In this document: positions 1-10,386 of the stretch, piece after piece | Numbering within the stretch: the first letter of the stretch is position 1 | Layout: each line of letters opens with the position of its first letter | Source: Orychophragmus violaceus | Taxonomy: Eukaryota; Streptophyta; Magnoliopsida; Brassicales; Brassicaceae | DNA: 64,000 nt | Assembly (NCBI GenBank): GCA_030180135.1 | Contig: CM058240.1 | Location: 625,001 to 689,000 of the forward strand | Direction: 5' to 3' | Made by a program: the position numbers and the translations under genes | Notes under the pieces: generated by a model | Seen by the model: only the letters and a program-made list of their open reading frames with translations | Database searches by the model: none | Told to the model about the DNA's origin: nothing

Positions 1-312
1 GAAGCTGGTCTCGCATTATTTTATATCAACCTAAGTTTTGAAAATATACCCAATGGGTGCTGCTTAAAAATAAGGTTGCTTCATTAGTCAAATTTTTCTT
101 TTTCCAAAATATTAGTATTGCTAACCTAAGTCGATTAAATTAATGAGACTGAAAATGATTGAGCCGTTAATTACGGTACGTCTAGTTAACTGAACCCAAG
201 GGGAATTATGCATCAGTCATTGGCTTATTGACTTCATAACTATGATTGACAAAAGAGGCCGACCAGATTAGCTGCCTAACACATTTAAAAGCAGTTATAT
301 TTTATCCAATAA
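1..312. other. AT-rich flank, no gene seen
   Basis: No open reading frame or recognisable repeat was found. The stretch runs up to the CTAG terminus of the Helitron-like element that starts at 313, whose flanking base at 312 is A, as expected for insertion between A and T. Confidence 0.4.
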
Positions 313-1255
313 CTAGATTCTGGCCCGTGCGTTGCACGGGCATTGTATTTCAATAGATTTTTTTCAATTTACATTCAATCGTAAGACAAAGCAATACATT
401 AATATGTAAGATTATAAAATGTATATTAAGAATGTGTTTCAAGTTTTATTTTAACTTAAATATAATGTAACATTATTTTAGTACAAATAGACATATAAGA
501 GAGGGAAATGGCCAACAAAAAAAAACAATTTACATTCATAAATATACTTTAAATTTGGAAATGCAAGAATATTAAGATTAGGAGAACATGCTTTAATCAT
601 CAAAATATTTTTAAAAATTTAAAAGTTTTAGCTCTATACACCTTATTTGCATATAATTTGAACTCTGGATCCACATAAATAGAATTCTGTTATAAGTCTA
701 TTATCATGTATACTCATGGGTTAAAAAAAGAAATTCCATTGTAACATATGACATGACCTATAATTTAGAGAGAAATATATTAATGTTTAAAAAATTCTTT
801 GGTTATACCACAATTTTTTTTAAATCTAAAGACATAAACATTCGTAGACATAATAAACTCTATAAACTTAAAAATAATTTAGACTATTTCATACCTTCTC
901 ATCATATGCAAAATTTAATTAGTATTTGTTTTGGTCCTAATTTTTGATTTAATAATGTATAGTCAAAATGAATCCTATTTTTTAGGCTAAGAACTTTGAA
1001 CGCAACAACAAAAATCTATATTTAGATTTACCTTCTCAAGAAATTGTTTACGTATACATCTTATTTAAATATGATCTTCTCTTCTTGTAAAATTGACACC
1101 TTTTGCTTCTCTTCCCCATTTTTCAGTTGAAGATTGAAGATGACACTTAAGCAAACAATTACCCAGGCTACATCCTCATTAATTCAAGTAAGGATATATA
1201 TTTTCTTATTCTAAACTATTGCATATTTTACAAATATTTTTTTTAGCTAATGTAG

Positions 1256-1525
1256 GAAACTACTGTTAAAGAAAAAGAATTTGTAAATGTTTTGAAAAAT
1301 GAAGAAGATAAAGCTTCATGCTTCAAAGAGTGGATGATATTGAATAAAGACAGGGAGAAAAAGCTATGGAATAAACATAAAAAATTATCATCTGATGGTG
1401 AATCGTTTTACTTGAAGCTTCTTTTAAATAAAGTTCCAGATGCAAACATTTATGAAGATATACGAACTGTTAGTGGAATTATGTATCCAACGTTTAAAGA
1501 TGAGTATTATGTTTTTTCTTTTTAA
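1256..1525 (+). pseudogene. Helitron helicase C-terminal-like remnant
   Basis: A short open stretch encodes a peptide with FYLKLLLNKV followed by EDIRTVSG and YPTFKD. This resembles the conserved region of plant Helitron Pif1-type helicases that reads roughly YYLRxLLxxV...EDxRTVxG..YPTFKxA. The frame stops soon after and no Rep or helicase motor motifs are present, so it is a decayed fragment. It lies on the plus strand, opposite to the orientation implied by the enclosing element's termini, which suggests nesting, inversion or a chimeric origin. The assignment rests on remembered family sequence. Confidence 0.5.
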
Positions 1526-2633
1526 AATAAATAATTTTTTTTGTTTTGCCTAATATCTTTTGACGTTTTAATATATAAAATTAACAATTATCAATAAGAT
1601 GATATCAAAAAATTAATTCACATGTGGTATAAGATTAGTATTTAAAAGTGTTAGATTGTTCTCAAAATACTCAATAGTGAGGGTATTGTTTAATATGAAA
1701 GAGTCCTAAACTAACATTTTAATTTATGGTTTCTGAAAATCTTAACTACTTTCTCCTCCACATTAATTCAATTTTTGTTTCTAAGATCCATTTTTAGTCA
1801 GCTTTTAACAGCCACTATAGAATAAAAAAATATACGATCTTGCATATATGTTTAATTTTAATAGTAATATCAAATTAGGTAAAACTTTTTTAAGATTTTG
1901 ATCTGCGAGAAAATAGTAAATTAAGAAACGTAGTAATATTAAACTATATTTTAAAGTTGTATTTTTATAAATACACTGCCATACAGCTAATAGTAGTTAA
2001 AAAAAAAGTTAATATAAGTGGTGTTTAACAATCATGGTTATAAATAAACGGTTATATAAAAAGATAAAGTGGTATAAACAACTCAGAAAAACATAGAAAA
2101 CAAAATCAATATTATCATAATAATTATTGTTGTATTACAAAGCTTAAGAAATCTTAAATGTTGCTAAACATAAAGACATATAAAAAAAAAAGTGAGGCAG
2201 TTAACGGAACACAAAACACAACTTAGATTGAACACAAAACCTAATATCTTTTTGTCAACACTGTCTCCTCCTCATGTATTCAAATTTTATGTTTTTATTT
2301 ACGTTTCTTTTACTCTGATTGAACACAAAACCTGATATCTTTTTGTTAACATTGATCAGCAAATTTTAGAATTAAAGTTAAATAGATTATATACATTTAT
2401 AGTTTCTTTATTATTCAACAATAAGTTTAAGTTCGATAGAGTAAAAAATTCAATGTAAAATATAAAATAAGAAATAAAATCATTAAAAATATTTTTTGAA
2501 CAACATAAACAGAGAATAGACTATTGTTCCTAGACATAAAAACACCAGAAAATCATAAGTTTAACATATGAAAACATAAAACATAGCTTTTAAACATAAT
2601 AGATTAAACATAAATAAGCACAAAATTCATATT

Positions 2634-2880
2634 AGGTCTTCTTCTCCCTCTTGACAAACACTTTTGGGCTTGTTCACCGACTGTGGTGTTCTGCGCTTGG
2701 ATGATGATTCCTGAACAGCCACATCCTCCACCATAACAGTCATTGTCCTTTTCTGTATAGGAGTGAATGGTTCAGTAGTGAGTTCATGATCACCTGTTCA
2801 TGACTCCTTCCTCTAGATGCTTTTGATATTTCTTGATCAGACCCTTGCTTTACTGAAGCATGAATCCTATATCCCTAATG
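2634..2880 (-). pseudogene. Possible RPA-like (OB-fold) C-terminal remnant
   Basis: On the minus strand a frame ends in a basic, serine-rich tail (SSSKRRTPQS, then KPK and a stop near 2634), typical of the nuclear C-termini of RPA70-like proteins carried by plant Helitrons. Upstream frames are broken. No OB-fold can be recognised with certainty, so this is a weak call supported mainly by its position inside a Helitron-like element. Confidence 0.22.
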
Positions 2881-4439
2881 GAAGAAAGAACTTGTAAACA
2901 AACAAAAGACTTAAGGTTATAATGATTTGATTGAAGAATCATTATAACTCTCCTGGTATGTCTTGTTTCTCAAATCCCAACGACGTGCAATGCTGACTTT
3001 GATCTTGCATGGTGTAAAATCCATAGGCAAAAAGCTGAGAAATAGGTGTAAAATCCATAGGCAAGAGCATCAAAATGAAACCATATTAATACTACAGATT
3101 AATAAAGATGAACAAAATGGACAGAAAACGAATTACCTTTTGGAGTTAGAATGATCTCGTCAAGTACCTTCTATGGCGTAATTGGATCCTTTACCTTTGT
3201 GTCTGGTATAAAAGGAGGTTGTAGTTGTGGCTATACTTTAGGAGAAACCGAAAAAAATGAAGAAATGGAGAACGTGAGAGGTTGAGGGAATAGTGGAACA
3301 GTTAAAAGATTTGAGGATCAGAAATTATTTTTTAAAGCGATAATTTCTGTTAATTGGGGATAAATTCAAAAGTTAAAATATACCTGAACTTAGAGGATTG
3401 CGGGCCCTATAGTTTAGAAAGACATCGATGGACCCAAGAATTTTCCATCATCAACTATTTGTCCATGCAACCTAAAGTTAATATCAAATCAAATGCCAAA
3501 TACTATACACTAAAATTACAACATTTTTATTCACATAAAGAAAATTAGGACTCTGAGAAAAAAAAATAACTTATCTTATTCGTCGAAGTGGCTCATGTTT
3601 AGATGATTCATCAGACTGCAAAAAAGAAAACAAAACTTAATAAAGTTTTTGATCTCCAGAGTATATGTCTAACAACAGATATTAGTAAAGCCTTTGTAAA
3701 CATCGCAATTGATGTTTTCTGTTTTCTTCTGTTGCTTCATCCAATTCTCTGATACATGGAAATGTCATATGTGTACCTTGTGCCTCAAAAAGAGAATTAA
3801 ATGGGTTAGAACATGACCCAAAACTCGTTAGGCAGACATCTATTCACAAAAGAAATAGAAAAGACTAATGTATTCTAATTATGTTTTTCTCTTTGTCCAA
3901 CTACTGGTGGTAAGAACATAAATAATGAGACTATGATAATCGAGTGGGAACTTATCAATAAGATTTCTTTTCAGTCTTAATCGTTCCACCTAACAGAACA
4001 ACCTCACATCTTATCATTTAGCTAATGGGATCAATTGGATCAAATTGTACCTGGTTCTTCAACTTCAGGCTCAGCTAATGTGTTGACTAAGTTGTTCCAT
4101 ACTATACAAAAAGCAGTATCCACGGTCTCTTCTGAAGAATAGCTATCTGAACTTTAGTCCTGTTGAATGCGCAAGAAGGAAAAAAAAAATTGAGATACCT
4201 TGTTGGTGGTATCTACTTGGATGTACATTACACTGATATTTAGAATTGTTTATATTTAAAGACAGATCATGGTTGAGAAAAGAGACCAGAAGTACCTACT
4301 TTAACTTAGTTATAGCTGACTAACAGTTGTGTTTATGGGAAGTAGGCAGGTGTCCATTGGATTACATGTGGTTCTCTCCTCGGGGCTGGTTCAAACTAAG
4401 TTACGATTATAAGACACTGTTAGTTATCTTTTCCCACAG

Positions 4440-4930
4440 ATCAACACTTAGGTCCAGTTTCTGCAACATAAGAAGGAAAAAAAAAAACAGAAAATTGATG
4501 TGAAAGATGTAAAGGAAACCGTAGATTTGTAGGCAATTACAGAACATTTACCTTTCCGGTGATAAGAGTATACATGTTCAATACATCAGAAACAGTTGTC
4601 TCGAAGTGTGTTGTAGCATCATAGCTCTGCAATGACCAACGAAAGGGTTTTAGATACTTTTGAAGCAGGCAACTGATAGAAACTAAAGATGGGTCTAAGA
4701 TTACCTTTGATATAAAGCAGTTGTCTAAAGCGGGCTCGTTGACTGCTCGTATCTATCATACATGTCAAGAGTATCTCATCAACAGGACCTAAAAGATCGA
4801 TTCCAGCCTTTAGTGCAGTCTGTGGGTTATCAGTTTCTGCATCTGGTGACACAAATGCGATGAATTTTCCCCTGGGAGCAAGGTTGTGGGAGTATGAACA
4901 ACAGAAGACATACATGTCAGTGGGTAGAGA
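4440..4930 (-). pseudogene. Captured Rab GDP-dissociation inhibitor (GDI) fragment
   Basis: Three exon pieces of a plant Rab GDI are recognisable on the minus strand. Piece one (about 4930-4705) encodes MYVFCCSYSHN, GKFIAFVS, DAETDNPQT and DLLGPVDE, then goes out of frame through small indels before the donor AAAG|GTAA. Piece two (4626-4552) is intact and in frame, encoding SYDATTHFETTV up to LITGK between AG and GT. Piece three begins at 4460 and soon diverges. Rab GDI recycles prenylated Rab GTPases from membranes; this piece lacks the N-terminal Rab-binding platform and is frameshifted, so no function is expected. It retains introns, so it was copied as DNA, consistent with Helitron gene capture. 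Confidence 0.72.
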
Positions 4931-5183
4931 ATCAGAGCAAGCACAGGATTAATGTGTGAGTTTGTTGTTCCTGTAAGGAACATGAAGGTTCTTGTGAGCT
5001 AGTGAATTAAGCAATCAAATCTCCTGATACTACCCTCTTGAGAATAATCTATAATAAAACAATGGATAGAGTATTTGTTGGATTGTATCGATGCCCTGTA
5101 ATATTTGTCAAAAAAACTTGATGCAAAAACTGGGCTTGGAATGATAAACAAATAAATCCTGCAAAAGAATCACAGTGACTTAC

Positions 5184-5985
5184 AGAGTTACAGTCAATGG
5201 CCATCCCTTTAGACTACACGCATTCAGACTACCCAATTGGTCTAATCCGGTACGTATTACATTAGATGTAATTAACTGCATTCCCCATCCCAGCCTTTGA
5301 TTGCAGAATTCCCTGGCTATACACTGTGGAAGGATCCACTGGCAGCAGAAAACAATACACGTTAGAAATCAAACCTCACTTTAGAAATTGTTTAAGCTTC
5401 ATACCCAAACAATGTTAATCCTTATATTGATAAGTTCCCACTTTAGAAATTGTTTAAGCTTCATACCCAAACCATGAATCGTTCATCATTAGAAAGCAAA
5501 ACCCATGACATGTACATCTCTAAAGATTAAAATCTACCCACAAAATTCCATTCCAGATTCCAACAACTATATCATGCGATCGTAAGAGAAATAAGCAGAC
5601 ATAGAGAGTTTGAAGACATGGTGAAAGTTCCAATATTTTTCATTGATGGGACATCCAGTCGATTAATGTCAATGAGAAACAGCAATCAGGGAAGCAAGCG
5701 AAAACATAGTATATCACAGACGACCGAATCACAGAAACTGATCTGAAACTGAGCAATTTAATATCGTTGATCAAAAATTAGGGAAATTTGTATTCCGCTC
5801 CACGATCTCGTGGATAATTAAAACGACAACTCATTCGGGCTATATACCTCTTCCGGTCGCCTCACTTGTTCCTTCCAATCAGACTTCAACGACCTCGCCG
5901 GATAATGCTCCGACACTTTCAAAATCGCCGGAATCGCTCTCGCCACCTCTGCTCTCGTGCTTTGAATAGTCCGAAGTCCTTATCT
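5184..5985 (-). pseudogene. Captured two-exon fragment of an unrecognised gene
   Basis: Minus strand. An open stretch from about 5975 to 5848 encodes AEVARAIPAILKVSEHYPA and then SDWKEQVRRPEE, ending at GAAGAG|GTATAT. A second exon from 5323 to 5184 follows a CCACAG acceptor, stays in the same phase, and encodes AREFCNQRLGWGMQLITSN and then LGSLNACSLKGWP before a GTAAGT donor. Correct splice sites and a shared frame mark this as real gene sequence, but I do not recognise the family and the start codon is missing. It sits next to the 5' end of the Helitron-like element, a common place for captured host exons. Confidence 0.45.
5380..5475. repeat. Short direct duplication inside the Helitron-like element
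   Basis: A segment of about 35 bp containing TTTAGAAATTGTTTAAGC and the following TTCATACCCAAAC occurs twice, starting near 5381 and near 5442. It looks like a local duplication within captured intron sequence and has no recognised role. Confidence 0.7.
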
Positions 5986-6196
5986 GATTGCGATGATGGA
6001 GATGCTTTTTTTGGAGAGAACCGTCGACTCTTTTTCAGAGAGATGGGAGAGAGACTAAAAAAACTGAATGGAATAGTCACCAAAAAAAAATAAGGAATAT
6101 TGACTAAAAAGGTTGACACGGTGGCAAAATCCTCTGTTCTGATTGGTGGATTGCTTAATTTTTCTCTCACATAACTTGTCTCTTATATATATTAGA

Positions 6197-7347
6197 TTAC
6201 ATTGTTTTAGAACCGCTTAAACGTCTATCATTTGGTTAGTGGAACCTGTGGTTTACGCCTAACTCTTAGTATGAAGATGTTGTGATTGGATGTATCAAAA
6301 ATGTATGGTATTACGTCAAATCCCAATTAGATCGAACTAGACATGCACAAATAAACCAAAATAAAAACCGAACCGAAACGAAAATTTAGAATTTGGGTCG
6401 ATTTTGGTAGTGTACCAAACCCGATTGTAACTGTTTTTATTCTAAAATGGTTACCAAACTTTAAGAACGGAAAATCAAGAACTGAAAAAACCGACCCAAT
6501 CAAAATATTTTGGTCCTTAATGTTTAGTAAACTTTAAGAATTAAAAGAACTGCGAATCGAAAGAACTGATCCGAATCAAATCTGCACAATTCTCTAAAAC
6601 AATCGATATATTTTCTTTTTCGATTTGAAGTGGAAATATTAAATAAAAAATTGAAAATAGTCTAGTATAGAATCTTTTAAAAAAGTGATCGGTATGACCA
6701 AAATAATTAATACTTAAAGGGCATTTCAATATCAAGGCTTTTTTGAATATAACATATACATAACATTAATCCCCCTGTTAGATTTATTATTCTTTTTGTC
6801 TTCTAATAGTCATTAATAAAGAAAATTTTTTATTCTATTAAAAATTTCTAAAAAATTGTTTTTACAAGAAATCCCTAGCCAACCTTCTTGTAAAAGATCT
6901 TTTCTTACTACCAAGTGGATTCATACTAGATAAAAATAAAAAAAGGAAACTCTAAAAATTTCTTTGTTCAACCGAAAAACCGAACTAATCTAGTTATCAC
7001 TAATAAACCAGAATTCTTGTTTATATTACTTGTGGTTAGTACCGGTCGGTTAAGTACATCATGGAGTTTATATTGCAAGTTAATGCAATTGTACAATCAG
7101 GGAAATAAGTTAATAAATTATTTGAGCGATTCTGAATCTACAAATGGTTTGATAATATTGCAATATTAGACTAAAGCTTTCAGATCTCCAACATTTTTAA
7201 AACATTAGAATTATTAAAGTTATTTGAAAATATTTGTAAACTGAAAATCTTCATTAAAGCATATATAATAATAACATCGCTTTACATAATAAACTTTTCA
7301 ATGTTGTCGGACAATGCTTTAAGAATATCTACGCTTTTAAAGAGCTC
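6197..7347. other. Intergenic, AT-rich, with ACCGAA-type repeat
   Basis: No gene seen. Around 6350-6560 there is sequence rich in CCGAACCGAAAC-like and GAACTGA-like words, the same ACCGAA-rich family that recurs elsewhere in the window. The remainder up to the stop codon of the next gene is AT-rich and unannotated. It should include the 3' UTR of the minus-strand PADRE gene. Confidence 0.4.
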
Positions 7348-8189
7348 TCAAGAGGATCCGAGTTCCGGAATGCTGTGCAAAGCCGGCCTCCATCCACCGC
7401 CACCTCTTCCTCCACCGTGGCTCCGCCTCATAAACCCATCCCCACCGTCTTCTCTGGCGACCTATAAAATCAGTCCAGTTTTAGACAAAACAATGACACT
7501 AAGAGTGTCTCTGATGATCTAATTTCTTTTATGACAGTAATTTATATAAAATATATGTTTATCAAAAACAACAAATTTATTTAATAACCTATTAAAAACG
7601 GAATTATGTTTAAATGCATTATCTACACACGTTACAAAACACTCTCTTGATTGACTATGAGAGCATGAACATGCACTTACCGTATCATCAGCCTCATCTT
7701 CACTCGGATCCGGATTCCGGTTGACCCGACCCGTTTCTTGATCCGTCTTCTTCATGTGTTTCTTCTTCTTCTTCAGCTCAAGTCCTCCTCCTTCTTTCAA
7801 TAGCTTCCCAAGCTTCACACACTTCTTGGTCGCAAACTCGTTCAAAACCTCTGCGTATAAATTCATGAACAGTATCTTTAATAAATAATTTAATAATTTT
7901 TTTTACAAAACAGAGAGAGATTGAATGTATGTATGCCTTCGAAGCTGACGAGTCGATAAACATTGCCGATGAGTAAAGTATCATCAGGACGGAGGAGCTT
8001 GAGCTGCTTCAACGGAGATCCTTTCTCGTTCTTCAATGTCGGCGACGTCACCACCACCGCAACGTAATGACCGGGATTGGATCTCATGATGTCACTTGCT
8101 GTTACCGACCAGTAGATCCTCTCCACCTTGTTCTCCGCCGGGTGATGGATCAAAACCGTCGCTGCCTCCGCCGCTTGACAATTCCCCAT
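7348..8189 (-). CDS. PADRE/DUF4228 domain protein
   Basis: Three exons: 8189-7937, 7850-7681 and 7461-7348, joining in frame to 178 residues. The N-terminus MGNCQAAEAATVLIHHP is the signature of plant DUF4228 (PADRE) proteins, including a Gly-2/Cys context that in this family can allow N-myristoylation and palmitoylation. KLLRPDDTLLIGNVYRLVSFEE follows in the usual place. Exon 2 adds a lysine-rich and acidic stretch; exon 3 is Gly/Arg-rich and ends WRPALHSIPELGSS. Family members are often stress- or pathogen-responsive, but their biochemical role is poorly known. Intron 1 starts with GC rather than GT (CGAAG|GCATAC), and no GT donor nearby keeps the frame. It is minus strand like the next four genes up to PSK5. 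A TGACGTCA motif lies about 120 bp upstream. Confidence 0.88.
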
Positions 8190-8267
8190 TTACCACGATT
8201 TTTTTTCTTTTTTTCTTTTTAACAAAAAAGTGTTGAATATATCTTTTGTTGGGTTCTTGTCTGAAAT

Positions 8268-8318
8268 GGAAGTATATAAAGAAAAACGTTACGAGCGTTT
8301 TAATAAATAGTGACGTCA
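8268..8318 (-). promoter_or_regulatory. TATA-like box and TGACGTCA element
   Basis: Upstream of the PADRE gene start at 8189, a TATATAAAG-like run (plus-strand reading, 8273-8281) can act as the minus-strand TATA region. A perfect palindrome TGACGTCA lies at 8311-8318. TGACGTCA is the core bound by bZIP factors of the TGA/CREB type in plants. Placement about 80 and 120 bp before the ATG fits a core promoter, but function is inferred. Confidence 0.45.
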
Positions 8319-10002
8319 GAATTCTTCATCATTTGGAATTGTCAGGTTTGACAAAGAGGTCGCTGGAGATCGATAAAAATATTTTAGGGAAAAATAAAAA
8401 TAAAACAGAGTAAGGTTGGGGGAAACAGAGAGAATATGTGAATTAAAGATGTCGATGAAGATTAAGCTATGAGATGAATAAATAAAAGAGGTTGGGGGAT
8501 AGTTGATCTTATAAATTTATAATGATAGTGACATATAAAATGCAATGGGGGATTAGTAAATGTTATTAAGGATCTTGCATATCACAACTAATGAATTGAT
8601 TAAGGATGTGTTTAATTCTGTTGAATTATTAAGTTGACCAGAGTTATGGTATCTAATTAAGAAGTTTAAAATGGATTGTAAATTCAATTACTAACCATGT
8701 GTTTACCCACGCTATTCAACATTTTAAATATGGAATGTATATATATATTGACGATTTGGTAATTAATTCAGGAAGTATTTTAAATATGTTACAAAGTTTT
8801 GACTATTCCCCTTGTTTTATTTAACCATTTTTTATTTTAAATATCAACCATTTGATATTTATTGAATGTTTGTTTTTGTAAGACTGATATATTATTACTT
8901 TATAGATTATGAGAATTACATCAACAATTATATCAACTGAACAGCCTTATAAAACCTTATGTAAATGCATTAATGATAATAAATCACATTTTTGTGATTT
9001 GAACTTTAAATTATAAAAGCATTAATGAATTTTTAGTTAATTTATATGTTTGTGTGTGTTTATTTATCAGTGTTTTGGCCATTCACTATTAAAAGATACT
9101 ACTATTAATTAAAATCCCGAATTAAAGATATTTTTTCTGAATTTATGTTGTATTATATAGCTATTTAAAATAGACAAGCAAAAATTAGAAGAATAAATAA
9201 GTTATGAATGCGTGACGATACAAAAATAAATAAATGTTATTCCAAATTTACAAAGGAAGCGTGTTGATTTGGAGTTAAGGTAACAGTGAGTGAGTGAGTG
9301 AGATAGAGAGGATGTAGTATAGGATAGGACTCATAATGAGTCTATTTGGATGGCTTTACAACCGTTCGATTAACTTAGCTCTCATTCTAGATCGTCGGAT
9401 TAAGAAACGAGGTAGAATCTGATACCCTATCATAAATGGCAGTACCAAAAGACACTGCAACTCTACTGTTTAGTCTCTCTGTTCTATTTTTTTTTTAAAA
9501 TAAGATAGTTGTTTTATAATTTAGTTATAATCCAAAATCAGAAATGTACGTGTGTTATTTGCAGACGTAAAAAATTACTAATCGGTTAAATAATACTTCA
9601 CACAAGTTGAACCGACCCTTGAGTTTTAGTCTTAGACTTTGGTAACATTTGTTTGACGACTTATCTTTAACTTTAGTTCCATTTCCATAAGTAGTTTGTT
9701 TAAATTTTCTTTTTATACAATAAAAAGAGTAAAGAACATACGTTTTCCATAGAATTAGTTAATTTCTCACTAAATAGATAAGTTGAAATTGACAGACCAA
9801 GAAATTAAATTCGTTACACCAAAACACGCCACCAAAAGCCGATGAAGTCTGGTAAGAAAACACTCATAATTAATTATTCTGAATGCCTGTCAAAATTTTG
9901 CTGCATAAACAGTTAAACACGACACACGCATTACCTCGTGTATGATGATGGGCTTTAAAATATCTTAATGGGCCAGACTCCAACAGTTTTAACTAATTCT
10001 TA
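8319..10002. other. Intergenic, no gene recognised
   Basis: AT-rich sequence without a convincing gene. A short GTGA run (about 9287-9303) is a minor microsatellite. The stretch near 9320-9480 is less AT-rich than its surroundings but carries no open frame or RNA fold that I can identify. Confidence 0.4.
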
Positions 10003-10279
10003 GAGCAAAACCATCAGTGAAACTCTCCTTAGAGTTCTTAAAACTTTTTTTAATATTTTTTTTTTTGGTAGATGGTAAAAAAAAAAATCAAAAATCAAAA
10101 ACAAAAATAAGAACCTATCAAAATGTGCCACATATGCTAAATAGTGAAGAACCCTAGCTATTATAGGTTCTTAAATAAGAACCTCATCTTAACTATTCAA
10201 TTAAAATATCATTACTTTAGTTAACTATTTCTAAAAACTAGTGCTAAGAACCTATTAAAAACTCTTGATGGACCTGCTC
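10003..10279. mobile_element. Harbinger/Tourist-type MITE, copy 1
   Basis: A 277-bp element bounded by GAGCA at the left and TGCTC at the right, flanked on both sides by a TTA direct repeat (10000-10002 and 10280-10282). The three-base TTA/TAA duplication is the hallmark of PIF/Harbinger transposition. The ends and internal AT-rich runs match five other copies in this window. It lies just downstream of the RUVBL2 stop codon, so it may fall within or near its 3' UTR. Confidence 0.75.
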
Positions 10280-10386
10280 TTAGTTTCTTACAAAACAGAT
10301 CCCATAAGTCCAGCAAGCGTTACAACTTGTTCAAAACACCAAATATAAAACCGAGTCACTGATATCACAAAAACAAAGATAGATCC

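Larger units (their letters stand above)
313..6196 (-). mobile_element. Large Helitron-like transposon with captured gene fragments
   Basis: Read on the minus strand, the element starts at 6196 with TCTAATATATATAAGAGAC, a TC 5' end of the plant Helitron type. It ends at 313 with CTAG. Just before that end lies a perfect 8-bp stem hairpin (GCCCGTGC, loop, GCACGGGC, 323-341), about 6 bp inside the terminus. The flanks give A before the 5' end and T after the 3' end, the expected AT target. No terminal inverted repeats or target duplication are needed for this class. The interior holds a degenerate Helitron-helicase-like piece, a possible RPA-like tail, a broken Rab GDI fragment and two exons of another gene, so it is probably non-autonomous. 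The termini are seen directly. That both belong to one single element is inferred, and nested insertions are possible. Confidence 0.66.

Noticed and set aside
753..947. Small plus-strand gene inside the Helitron-like element
   Set aside because: Low-complexity AT-driven composition, no family resemblance, no codon structure.
5380..5475. Direct repeat as LTR ends
   Set aside because: Only about 35 bp long and 60 bp apart, with no TG...CA ends or internal retroelement sequence.
7301..7522. Plus-strand proline-rich open frame
   Set aside because: Antisense to exon 3 of the PADRE gene, whose minus-strand frame is in phase with the other exons.
9287..9303. Telomere-like or regulatory GTGA repeat
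   Set aside because: Only a few GTGA units, no telomeric TTTAGGG motif; treated as a minor microsatellite.
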